Source: Minwuia thermotolerans (GTDB lineage: Bacteria; Pseudomonadota; Alphaproteobacteria; Minwuiales; Minwuiaceae). From it: a DNA stretch of 47,144 nt. Location of the stretch: assembly GCA_021604565.1 (NCBI GenBank), contig BQJF01000027.1:1-47144 (forward strand), written 5' to 3'. Below the pieces are notes generated by a model. The model saw only the letters and a list, made by a program, of their open reading frames with translations. It was not told the origin of the DNA and made no database searches. Position numbers and translations under genes: made by a program. How positions within the stretch are numbered: position 1 is the first letter of the stretch; each line of letters opens with the position of its first letter. Positions 1 through 7,445 of the stretch are shown in pieces.

Positions 1-12
1 GGGAAAAACCCC

Positions 13-42
13 TTGTACAGGTCGCCACGCCCCGTCTATACC
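13..42 (+). promoter_or_regulatory. possible promoter of the tRNA-Ser gene
   Basis: TTGTAC (13-18) and TATACC (37-42) are separated by 18 bases. This resembles a weak sigma-70 promoter that would start transcription almost at the first base of the tRNA. It is a motif match only, and the left window edge hides upstream context. Confidence 0.3.
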
Positions 43-49
43 CGGCGGT

Positions 50-140
50 GGAGAGGTGGCCGAGTGGCTTAAGGCGCTCCCCTGCTAAGGGAGTGGGGAC
101 TAATCCTCCCTCGTGGGTTCGAATCCCATCCTCTCCGCCA
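50..140 (+). tRNA. tRNA-Ser (anticodon GCT)
   Basis: A class II tRNA of 91 bases with an encoded CCA end. The acceptor stem pairs GGAGAGG (50-56) with CCTCTCC (130-136), followed by discriminator G137 and CCA 138-140. The anticodon stem CTCCC/GGGAG (77-81, 89-93) encloses the loop CTGCTAA, with anticodon GCT at 84-86. A long variable arm follows, as expected for serine tRNA, and then the TTCGAAT T-loop. The gene reads serine AGC/AGU codons. Its 3' end is the integration site of the adjacent island: the last 14 bases plus two more recur at 8899-8914, so the gene stays intact after integration. Confidence 0.97.
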
Positions 141-142
141 TT
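127..142 (+). repeat. attL: tRNA-side direct repeat of the island
   Basis: CATCCTCTCCGCCATT covers the 3' end of the tRNA-Ser gene and is repeated exactly at 8899-8914. Integration of P4-type elements into a tRNA 3' end leaves this pattern. The tRNA copy is completed by the host side, so the gene is not disrupted. Confidence 0.85.
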
Positions 143-168
143 ACCCTTTGTTTTTATTGAGAAATTTT

Positions 169-200
169 GGGTATTATGTTGAATACCCCACATAATACCC
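169..200. repeat. inverted repeat and probable integrase arm-site at the left end
   Basis: GGGTATTATG (169-178) and its exact reverse complement CATAATACCC (191-200) flank a 12-base spacer. The right arm overlaps ATACCCCACATAA (183-195), which recurs exactly at 8757-8769 near the other end of the island. It sits between attL and the end of res. Neither strand has a T-run after it, so an integrase or excisionase binding site is more likely than a terminator. Confidence 0.55.
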
Positions 201-240
201 ATCTTAGGAAAATCGCTTGCGCAGGGGTGCTTCGGCTGGA

Positions 241-2841
241 TCAGGGGTTGCTTGCGAGCAAAGCGGGCAATCTCGTGTGCATGTTCTCCATAAGCACCAG
301 GGCGCATTCGACGGTTTCGCCTGTCATCACTATCTGAAGCTGCCCCGCAGGCACAGCCTGATCCCAGGCGAAGTTCTGCGTGAGAAAGTCCAGAACGTCG
401 CGCTTGTAGTCAGTGTCGGGGTTTTGCAGGTGATCGCCCTTTGTCTCCAGAACCACGACTCGTCCAGCACCCGCATTGCCGCCAGTGGCGAAGATGAAGT
501 CGGGGTAGATGCGCCCGCGCTTCCAGCCTTGCAGGCCGTAGTCCGCCTTCGCCACGTTCCGGTGCCACCATTTCACCGTCGCTTCCCCATCCAGATGCAC
601 CGCGACGTTCTGTTCCTCGCTGTTCAACTCATTCCGATAGACTGGTGAAAACAGGCTACGCTTAAGCGCCCCGCCATCGGCCCCTGTCAGATGCGGCGAA
701 CCCATCGGTTCGGTCGAAAGTGTGTGGTCAGGCATAGACCAGTTGTTTCCGTCCAGTCGCAGCCGGAATTGAATTCGCCCGGCGCTCACGTCATTGCGGA
801 ACAACTTCTCAGCGCGGGCATCGCGTTCCTTCGTCAAGGCCAAGCGCAGCGCGTCGATGATGACGCCGGATGCGTCCCCCAACCTTGCCGCATCGAAGCC
901 CCGCGCTTCCAGCCCCGCCACCAGATCGGCCACGATCCCGCGCGCCACGAATGGGTTGGGCACCAGATCGGAAATCACCCGCACTGCGTAGGACGGCTCG
1001 AATCGTAGCGTTTCCACAGCAGCAGCATGAACCTCGCCCCTGAAGAATTCGTCTTCTCCGGCATCGGTCAGGGCGATGCGTTGCAACTGCCCTGCCGCCT
1101 GTTTCGGATTGTCAGGAATGGCTGCAACAACCGACTCGGGCGAATAGTCCCGCCAGTCGATAGCCGCCAGAATATCCGTCTCGTAGTCGAGGTCGCGCTG
1201 TTCCGTTCCTTCGACCTGCAGCACTTTCGGCAGGTAGATTTTCAGGTTTTTGTGTTCCGCTCGCCGCTCAATCCTACGCGCGACACCCGGATTGGCCGTC
1301 GTCCCTGCTTGCGGCACCTCGATCACCAGATCGGCCAGGCCGTCGCGTTCCAGCCCGGTCTTGATTGCCTCCACCACGTCGCGCGTTGCTGCGTGATGCG
1401 TCACCACATAGCATTCGTCCAGCGCCGCCACGCCGGTCTTCAGCGCATACGGCTGGCGCAGGATGCGCCCGACAAGCTGGGTCATGGCCGATTGGTTCGA
1501 TGCCGCCGCAAGCGAACACAGCACATAGGCAAAGGGGCAATCCCAGCCCTCTTGCAGCGCCGCCTTGGTCACGATCACGCGCACCCGGTTCTGGGGCGAC
1601 AGAAGGTCCTGGTTTTCGGGTTGCTGCAAATCGTTCTGTTCGGCGGTCTTGATCGCAATTTCGGAGTCGTCCAGCCCGGACGCCAATAGCCAGTCTTTCA
1701 CGTCTTCCGCGTGGATGTGCTGACCGTCGCGCTGATCCTTCCCCGTCCGCTCCACCTGCACCAGCATGATGGGCCGGATATAGCCCTGCGCGCCCCTGTC
1801 CGCCCCGTAGGCGGTCGCTTCCGCTTGCAGGGTGTTCAGCCTGTCCAGGCTGACCGTGAGCGTCCCACGCCAATCCGTGCCCTGCCTCGGGTCGAGGTTG
1901 AGCGGCATCTTGATCATGTCTTCGGCGTGCAACTCGCGACCCGTCACCTCCACCAACAGGTTCGCCGCGCGCCCCGGCTTCGTGCCCTTCGCCGCCACAT
2001 CCTTGGGCGTTGCGGTCAATTCCAGCACGAAGACCGGATTGAAGCCGTAGAGCGTGTCATGCGCCAACTCGGATGTGGCCTTCTGCCCCTCGTCCATCAC
2101 CACGACAGGGCAGATCTTGCGCAGTGCGTTTCCCAGGGAATCCTTCACCATCGGGAAAATGCCGTGATAACCGTCGAGGTTCGGCACCGCCGTAAGTTCG
2201 CGCGCGTGCGCCGCCTGATCGCCCTCGGGCGCGAAGAAGCCATGCACGTCGCCCCGGTCCCGGAACATGCGCAGCGTTTCCTTGTTCTGCCGATTCCCTG
2301 CCTGCAACATCAGCACCATGACGCAGAGGTTGGCTTCCACGTCCCGTACATCCAACCGGTCGCCCTTTTCCATTACCTTCACCCGCCCCGCCGCCGCCCG
2401 GTCGAGGGCCTGCCGATAGGGGTGCTGGCGGTTCTTCAGGCTTTTCAGGGTCTGGGAATAGATCGCCTCATTTGGCACGATCCACAGCACGAAGCCGGTG
2501 TTCTTCGCCAGATACCGCCCCATGATCCGGCTGACGGCATTGACCGCCAGCCAGGTCTTGCCGCCGCCCGTGGGCACCTTCAGCGTGGCGTTCGGCACTG
2601 CGCGGCCAATGCCGTCGCGGCGCGGGGCAAACGGGGTATTGGCGCGCGACGCGGGCAAGCGCCCTGCGCCTTTCAGGTTCGCCCACGCGGTTTCAGTGAA
2701 GTCAAAAGGTTGGATCGGAAGGTTCGGATTCGACGCGCGCAGGGCGTCAATCTGATCGGCCTCGGCCTTCCTCGCTTTCAACTCGTCAAGCCAGGCATCC
2801 AGCGTATCCAGCACCCGAACCTGATAATCCAGCGTGCGCAT
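241..2841 (-). CDS. res: Type III restriction enzyme, Res subunit (helicase-nuclease)
   Basis: This 866-residue protein would translocate along DNA in an ATP-dependent way and cut unmethylated DNA together with Mod. The SF2 helicase core has a Walker A motif TGGGKT (residues 91-96), a motif II written DEGQ (250-253) in place of the common DEAH/DEAD, and motif III TATP (276-279). A C-terminal PD-(D/E)xK nuclease site is visible as YPDF (Asp781) followed by ETK (Glu799, Lys801). The length is somewhat below the roughly 970 residues of EcoP15I Res. The ATG overlaps the mod stop codon by one base (TGATG), so the two are probably translationally coupled. No frameshift is seen, and helicase and nuclease signatures are both intact. 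It is the last gene of the minus-strand island block. Confidence 0.93.
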   Translation of the reverse strand: MRTLDYQVRVLDTLDAWLDELKARKAEADQIDALRASNPNLPIQPFDFTETAWANLKGAGRLPASRANTPFAPRRDGIGRAVPNATLKVPTGGGKTWLAVNAVSRIMGRYLAKNTGFVLWIVPNEAIYSQTLKSLKNRQHPYRQALDRAAAGRVKVMEKGDRLDVRDVEANLCVMVLMLQAGNRQNKETLRMFRDRGDVHGFFAPEGDQAAHARELTAVPNLDGYHGIFPMVKDSLGNALRKICPVVVMDEGQKATSELAHDTLYGFNPVFVLELTATPKDVAAKGTKPGRAANLLVEVTGRELHAEDMIKMPLNLDPRQGTDWRGTLTVSLDRLNTLQAEATAYGADRGAQGYIRPIMLVQVERTGKDQRDGQHIHAEDVKDWLLASGLDDSEIAIKTAEQNDLQQPENQDLLSPQNRVRVIVTKAALQEGWDCPFAYVLCSLAAASNQSAMTQLVGRILRQPYALKTGVAALDECYVVTHHAATRDVVEAIKTGLERDGLADLVIEVPQAGTTANPGVARRIERRAEHKNLKIYLPKVLQVEGTEQRDLDYETDILAAIDWRDYSPESVVAAIPDNPKQAAGQLQRIALTDAGEDEFFRGEVHAAAVETLRFEPSYAVRVISDLVPNPFVARGIVADLVAGLEARGFDAARLGDASGVIIDALRLALTKERDARAEKLFRNDVSAGRIQFRLRLDGNNWSMPDHTLSTEPMGSPHLTGADGGALKRSLFSPVYRNELNSEEQNVAVHLDGEATVKWWHRNVAKADYGLQGWKRGRIYPDFIFATGGNAGAGRVVVLETKGDHLQNPDTDYKRDVLDFLTQNFAWDQAVPAGQLQIVMTGETVECALVLMENMHTRLPALLASNP

Positions 2842-4556
2842 CAGGTCCGTTCCACGCGGTATAGCGCGAAGGGCAGAGGCGCAAATTCTACCGGCAAGCC
2901 TTCGGCATCCAGAAGCCGTTGGCTGACATAGCGGGCGGGGGCGAAGACAAGGTGGCGAGCGCCTGTGTGCGCTTCAGCGACCGCCTTGGCGAATGTCAGG
3001 GTCAAGGCCGCCTCGGGCGATTTCAGCCAGTCCAGATCGGGGCGATAGATCAGCCAGACGTGGGTGCCGTCTGCCTCGCCCACATAGGCGCGGGTCGGGT
3101 CCATCTGTGCGGGGTCCAGCGGCTGCGAGGTTGCCATGTGGAACAGCACGCCCGCCAGCGCGTCGAAGGTCGGCAGGTCTTCCCCGGTCAGGATGCGGTC
3201 AAGCTCGACCGGCTCGCCCAGCGTGCAGTAGGTGAAGCTGCCGCCAAGGCCGGATTTGAGAGGTTCATTCTTAGCGCAAGGAACACCGACTTGTACTCGC
3301 GCAACTCGCTCGCGCGTAAGTTCGTCCGCATAGCTCTCACCCTCAACAAGAATGAAGCGTCGCTGCCCTTCGTCCTTTGCATTGAGATTCATTACCGCGT
3401 GTGCCGTGGTTCCTGATCCAGCAAAGCTATCGAGAACGATTGACTTTCGACTTGTGGCGTAAGATAGGACCTTTTCAACCAATTGTGTGGGCTTTGGTGT
3501 ATCAAAAGCCTTCTTCTTGTCTGGAAATATATTCCGCAATTCGTATGCGGCAGTTCGTCCATCAAGTTCGATGACGCTTGGCAGTTTGTCCAAGAAATCT
3601 TTGGCGTAGACTTTCAATTCAATGATTTTCTCATGGTCGTAACCAAAAAGAATCTTGTCCTGTTTGAGAAGTTCCCGCATCGTCTCTTCGGGGAAGCGAT
3701 ACCCCATCAATGGCTGCTTGCAGGGCTTGCCTGTTTCGGGGTGGATCACATCGTATCGGTAGCCTTCCCGTCCAGGGTTATGAACGCTCTGACTTCCCGT
3801 GTAGATGCCGTCTTGGTCGATATACTTGTATCTATCAAGCGGCCATAGCTCACTTTTGTGCTCTCGAAACCACTGAGTGTAAGCAGACTGCATCGCATTG
3901 GGATCAGGAAAATCTCGCACGAACTCTTGCCCGATGCGCACAAGAAGGTCCTTCACGTCCGAGAATTGAGACTTCCAAATCTTCTCGACCAAGTTCTTGT
4001 TCTTTGAGAAGCAAACGATGTATTCGTGCTCAATGGCAATCCGTGTGGGATTGTTATCCGTTACGTTCTTCCAAATGATTGTTCCAATGCAATGAGATGG
4101 ATCACCGGAAATCTCATCTAGCATTAGGCGAAGGTTATACAATTCGTTGTCATCAATGCAGATGAAGATGACTCCATCCTCTGACAGCAAATCAAACAGC
4201 AATCGCAGCCGGGGCCACATCATCGCGCACCATTTGTCGTGGCGCAGGCCATCCTCGATCCCGATGGGGTTCGCGTCCAGCCACTCCTTGATCATTGGAG
4301 CATTCACGTTGTCATTGTAGCACCAGCCCTCGTTGCCGGTGTTGTAGGGTGGGTCGATAAAGATGCAGTCCACCTTGCCCGCGTACATCGGCAAGAGCGC
4401 CTTCAGCGCATGCAGGTTGTCGCCCTGCACGATCAGGTTGCCATCAAGACGCGGAGCGCCAATGCCCTTGTCCGGCTGCATGATCAGGGGCCGGAAGGGC
4501 ACCGCAAGATGATGATTCCAGACGAATTCCTTGCCCTTGAAAACCAGTTCCGTCAT
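2841..4556 (-). CDS. mod: Type III DNA adenine-N6 methyltransferase, Mod subunit
   Basis: A 571-residue beta-class amino-methyltransferase. The catalytic motif IV DPPYNTGN is at residues 68-75 and comes before the AdoMet-binding motif SFAGSGTT at 377-384; this order defines the beta class used by Type III Mod proteins. The region between them (about 150-350) would hold the target-recognition domain, and its DNA is AT-richer than both ends, consistent with a swapped specificity segment. Mod would methylate adenine in an asymmetric site and also give the restriction complex its sequence specificity. A GGGGG stretch lies just upstream of the ATG. The stop overlaps the start of res. The recognition sequence cannot be read from the protein. 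Confidence 0.94.
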   Translation of the reverse strand: MTELVFKGKEFVWNHHLAVPFRPLIMQPDKGIGAPRLDGNLIVQGDNLHALKALLPMYAGKVDCIFIDPPYNTGNEGWCYNDNVNAPMIKEWLDANPIGIEDGLRHDKWCAMMWPRLRLLFDLLSEDGVIFICIDDNELYNLRLMLDEISGDPSHCIGTIIWKNVTDNNPTRIAIEHEYIVCFSKNKNLVEKIWKSQFSDVKDLLVRIGQEFVRDFPDPNAMQSAYTQWFREHKSELWPLDRYKYIDQDGIYTGSQSVHNPGREGYRYDVIHPETGKPCKQPLMGYRFPEETMRELLKQDKILFGYDHEKIIELKVYAKDFLDKLPSVIELDGRTAAYELRNIFPDKKKAFDTPKPTQLVEKVLSYATSRKSIVLDSFAGSGTTAHAVMNLNAKDEGQRRFILVEGESYADELTRERVARVQVGVPCAKNEPLKSGLGGSFTYCTLGEPVELDRILTGEDLPTFDALAGVLFHMATSQPLDPAQMDPTRAYVGEADGTHVWLIYRPDLDWLKSPEAALTLTFAKAVAEAHTGARHLVFAPARYVSQRLLDAEGLPVEFAPLPFALYRVERT

Positions 4557-4592
4557 CGCGCACCCCCTGCTTTGCGTCGATAGAACAGAAAA

Positions 4593-4605
4593 CCCCGCAC
4601 CGGGG
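4593..4605 (-). terminator. weak Rho-independent terminator candidate between recombinase and mod
   Basis: Read on the minus strand, a CCCCG/CGGGG stem with a 3-base loop is followed by TTTTCTGTTC. The stem is only five pairs, so it may attenuate and not stop transcription between the recombinase gene and mod. Confidence 0.35.
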
Positions 4606-4626
4606 CAACAGCCGGTTTGCCCGTCG

Positions 4627-5649
4627 CTACACCATGCCCCGGATCAACTCACCCTGCCTTGATGGCGACACGGGGCAATAGGCGCTTAGCGTGGTAGCGA
4701 TATTCTCGTGGCCAAGGTTCATTGACCAGGCCTTGAACTGTTCCGGGGTCTTGCAATGGTCGTTCGCCAGAAGGCCAAGGGTCTTGCGGAAACCATGCGG
4801 GGCAAAGGCGGGCAAGCCCGCGCTTGTGAAGGCGTCCTTGACCACGGCGCGCAGCTTGCCCGCGTTGGTGTAGGTCTCGCGCGACAGGCCCAGGTTGGCA
4901 AATGCGCCGTCCTTCAGCCCCATCCTTGGTTTGGGAAACAGGGCGTCATTCGGGCCGAACAGTTCCTCTTGCCGCAGGTATGTCACCCAATCGCGGAAGG
5001 CTTGCAGATAGGCATCATCGACCGGGAAAAACCATGTGGTGAAGGTCTTGGCAAACTTGGTCTTCACGTCGCGGGCGTCCTGATAGATGCAACTCTCCAC
5101 AAGATCGACATGCTTCAGGCGCATGGATGCAACCGCCCCGTCCCGCGCGCCGGTCAGCATCAGGAAGGCAAAGAGGGCCTTGTCACGGCGTTGCAGGGGC
5201 GTCGCGCCAGGCATCTGCGCAAAGGCGTGGCGGCACTGTTCCAGGGTCGGGTAGATCGTATCGCGGGCCGTGTGGGCAATGCGGGCGTCCTTGGCGTTCA
5301 GGTTGAAATACTCGGCGTCAGCATAGGCGATGCGTGACTTGTAGCCGGGTTGCCCTGCCAGCCAGAGAACGAACGCCTTGACCATGCGCAGCGTGCCATC
5401 GACCGTGGCCCTGGAAAGCCGCGCGCCGGTGCGGGCGTTTTTCTCGTTCGACAGGTGCCGTTTGAAGGCGACAGCCTGATCAATGTGGAAGCGTTTGAAC
5501 GGCTTGAAGCCGGTGCTTCGCTCGAAGCGCAGAATGGCTTCAGCGGCCTTGTCAACCGTGGCCATGTCACTGCGTTTGGCTTCACGCAGGAATTGCAGGT
5601 AATGCCGTTTGATGCGCTCGTTTTCTTCATGGAATTTCCGGGCCATCAT
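4627..5649 (-). CDS. tyrosine site-specific recombinase (second recombinase of the island)
   Basis: A 340-residue phage-integrase family protein. Catalytic residues by pattern are Arg169 (TGARDG), His285-xx-Arg288 (HGFRKT), His314 (LGHENI) and nucleophile Tyr324 (SAYCP); Lys196 or Lys201 may be the catalytic lysine. The N-terminal 130 residues look like a SAM-like core-binding domain. The start was set at 5649 because GGAAAGGA lies just upstream, and the open frame continues 78 bases further without a better site; ATG 5646 is equally possible. It differs from the P4-type integrase at 7438-8748 and lacks that protein's N-terminal arm-binding domain. It follows the HTH/Cys-rich gene by 46 bases and may act with it. 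Its target site is unknown. Confidence 0.85.
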   Translation of the reverse strand: MMARKFHEENERIKRHYLQFLREAKRSDMATVDKAAEAILRFERSTGFKPFKRFHIDQAVAFKRHLSNEKNARTGARLSRATVDGTLRMVKAFVLWLAGQPGYKSRIAYADAEYFNLNAKDARIAHTARDTIYPTLEQCRHAFAQMPGATPLQRRDKALFAFLMLTGARDGAVASMRLKHVDLVESCIYQDARDVKTKFAKTFTTWFFPVDDAYLQAFRDWVTYLRQEELFGPNDALFPKPRMGLKDGAFANLGLSRETYTNAGKLRAVVKDAFTSAGLPAFAPHGFRKTLGLLANDHCKTPEQFKAWSMNLGHENIATTLSAYCPVSPSRQGELIRGMV

Positions 5650-5695
5650 GCGTCCTTTCCGAAGTGATGGTTCAAGAGCGGGGCCGTGGTATCCC

Positions 5696-6121
5696 TTAAG
5701 CTCGTGGCCCCTCTTTGATCGCAACACAGAAAATCTCGCTGAAATGGTCGATCTTCGACCGGCTGATCATGCGATTGCAGGTGCCGCCGCACGCATCACA
5801 AAGCCCCAGAAGCCGTACAGTCTTCGCGGTTTGTGGAATGCAGTCGACCATCAGTCCCATGGGCCTGCGACCTGCCTTGCAGGTCAGGCAATAGAGTTGA
5901 TCTTGTTGCAGTGGTGCCTTTGACGCTTTCGCCCTGTCTTCCAGGAAACTGCGCAGGGAGTCCCCAAGGATCAGGAATGGCCGTCTTGATCTCATCAGGG
6001 GCAGACCGGACTTCACCCAACTGCGGATCGTGCCGATGGATACGCCAACAGCAATGGCCGCTTCCTCGACAGTGTAGGTGCGCGCGGCTCGGATGGCGCG
6101 GGGGTTTGGACGCTTAGCCAT
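5696..6121 (-). CDS. HTH protein with Cys-rich, zinc-ribbon-like tail
   Basis: A 141-residue protein. Residues 15-62 form a MerR/excisionase-like helix-turn-helix (YTVEEAAIAVGVSIGTIRSW). The C-terminal part carries CxxC at Cys78/Cys81, a single Cys94, and Cys108/Cys111/Cys115, which could bind zinc. It sits immediately upstream of the 340-residue recombinase in the same direction, so a role as its directionality factor or regulator is plausible but is inference. I do not recognise a named family. An ATG at 6121 opens the frame. A simple transcription factor is the alternative. Confidence 0.7.
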   Translation of the reverse strand: MAKRPNPRAIRAARTYTVEEAAIAVGVSIGTIRSWVKSGLPLMRSRRPFLILGDSLRSFLEDRAKASKAPLQQDQLYCLTCKAGRRPMGLMVDCIPQTAKTVRLLGLCDACGGTCNRMISRSKIDHFSEIFCVAIKEGPRA

Positions 6122-6154
6122 ATGGAATCCGCCCGTGACCGTTTCGCGCCTGCA

Positions 6155-6349
6155 TCAGGGCTTTGTCGGGGGCGAGGCTTTTGCAGCCTCCCAGGCTTCG
6201 ATCTCGGACAGACGCCAGCGCGTGCAGCCGGGGCTGAGTTTGACGGGCTTGGGAAAGGTCGGATCTTCTGTGACCCAGCGCCGAGGGGTCAGATGGTGAA
6301 CCGAATAGCGCGCGCCAAGCTGGCGGTCGGAAAGGTACGTCTCGGGCAT
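6155..6349 (-). CDS. AlpA-like regulator/excisionase
   Basis: A 64-residue protein starting MPETYLSDRQLGARY, with a winged-helix pattern that continues through PRRWVTEDPTFPKPVKL and ends with WRLSEIEAWEAAK. This layout is typical of AlpA-family prophage and island regulators, which control integrase expression and can act as excisionase. The start at 6349 is favoured because TGGAGG (6355-6360) lies five bases upstream; longer in-frame starts lack this. It is upstream of the HTH/Cys-rich gene in the same direction, and a 124-base gap separates it from the unknown gene ending at 6474. Confidence 0.82.
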   Translation of the reverse strand: MPETYLSDRQLGARYSVHHLTPRRWVTEDPTFPKPVKLSPGCTRWRLSEIEAWEAAKASPPTKP

Positions 6350-6473
6350 ATGCGCCTCCATAGTTTCGCTATGGGACGCATCCTCATGCATTCACTCGAC
6401 AAAATGAATATTCAAAATCAGGAGCTTAAGCAGATAGAGAAAATCCGCTCATGGCCTAAGCACTCTGCTGCAA

Positions 6474-7445
6474 TCAATCGAACCGCTTAGGCGGTTTGGC
6501 TGGATACAGTGCTTCGTATCGGGCTTTCAGGTCTTCCCCAGCCTCCCCGCGTCGGATTTCACCAGCATACTCCATCACCTGACCACGGCCTTGACGCCAC
6601 AAGGAAGGGTCAGCTTCGGTTGCTCTTTGGAGCGCAAGTTGAGCCAAGGGCACTATGCCCAGCTTCACCACATCTGGATTCCGTTCTGCCACGTCTTCGA
6701 TTGCATCCATCAAGGCGGTACGGCGCGCCTCGCGTGCCTGCGCAGACTTCTTGCTGCCGGATTCTCCGGCCTTCTTGCGTGTTTCAATTGCCTTCTGGGC
6801 TTCTACCTCGACCTCTTCCGCCAGAACTTCAAGGTCTCTCCAGTGGTAACCTGCCGAGAAATCATCTTCTGTTATGTAATGGTGATACTGATAAGACGCG
6901 GCGACAAAGGCCGGTGATGAATGGGGCAGATTGAGCCAGCAAAATTCGAATGCAGCGACAACCTGCCAATTTTCGTCATACTCGCTCTTCAACTCTCCCA
7001 GAATTTTCTCCCCGAGAAAATCGATAACCTCCTGAGATAGGCCGCCAAATCCTTGGCGATAAATTCCAGCATCGGCAAGAATTTCGAAGGCAAGAGGCGA
7101 TTCGCGATCCCCAGAATTCACCTCAAATGGAAATCCATTTTGAATCAAATCATGCATTTCGTCCTTATTTTTGGCTATATGAAATTGTTCTTCAGATAAT
7201 TCACTCCCAACAGGGTGGTGAAATTTGTATTCGTTCGCTTCAAATTCACTAAATTTAATGGTAATTGTGACTTCGACCGGCTTCAGGCCGGTGCGGTAGT
7301 GAAGAAAAATCATCCAGACTTCATCGGCCGCTTCATTTCCTCTCATTTGATGCGCAGATGGAAAAAGTGGATCACCACGACGAAGGTGGTTGATATTTAC
7401 ATTCTGGATGATGGTCTTGCGCGTCGGACGTCTTAGCTCATGCAT
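6474..7445 (-). CDS. unrecognised protein coupled to the P4-type integrase
   Basis: A 323-residue protein I cannot assign. Its first half is rich in aromatic and acidic residues and its DNA is AT-richer than the surroundings. About residues 205-245 are strongly charged (LAEEVEVEAQKAIETRKKAGE) and probably helical or coiled-coil. The C-terminus ends with a Pro/Lys-rich tail. No signal peptide or membrane segment is seen. The start at 7445 was chosen because it is the first ATG near the integrase stop; the two genes overlap by 8 bases, so it is probably co-expressed with the integrase. A role in island maintenance, transfer or defence is possible but not shown. Confidence 0.65.
   Translation of the reverse strand: MHELRRPTRKTIIQNVNINHLRRGDPLFPSAHQMRGNEAADEVWMIFLHYRTGLKPVEVTITIKFSEFEANEYKFHHPVGSELSEEQFHIAKNKDEMHDLIQNGFPFEVNSGDRESPLAFEILADAGIYRQGFGGLSQEVIDFLGEKILGELKSEYDENWQVVAAFEFCWLNLPHSSPAFVAASYQYHHYITEDDFSAGYHWRDLEVLAEEVEVEAQKAIETRKKAGESGSKKSAQAREARRTALMDAIEDVAERNPDVVKLGIVPLAQLALQRATEADPSLWRQGRGQVMEYAGEIRRGEAGEDLKARYEALYPAKPPKRFD

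Noticed and set aside
169..200. The left-end inverted repeat as a Rho-independent terminator of res
   Set aside because: No T-run follows it on either strand, and its motif is repeated at the far island end, which fits recombination sites better.
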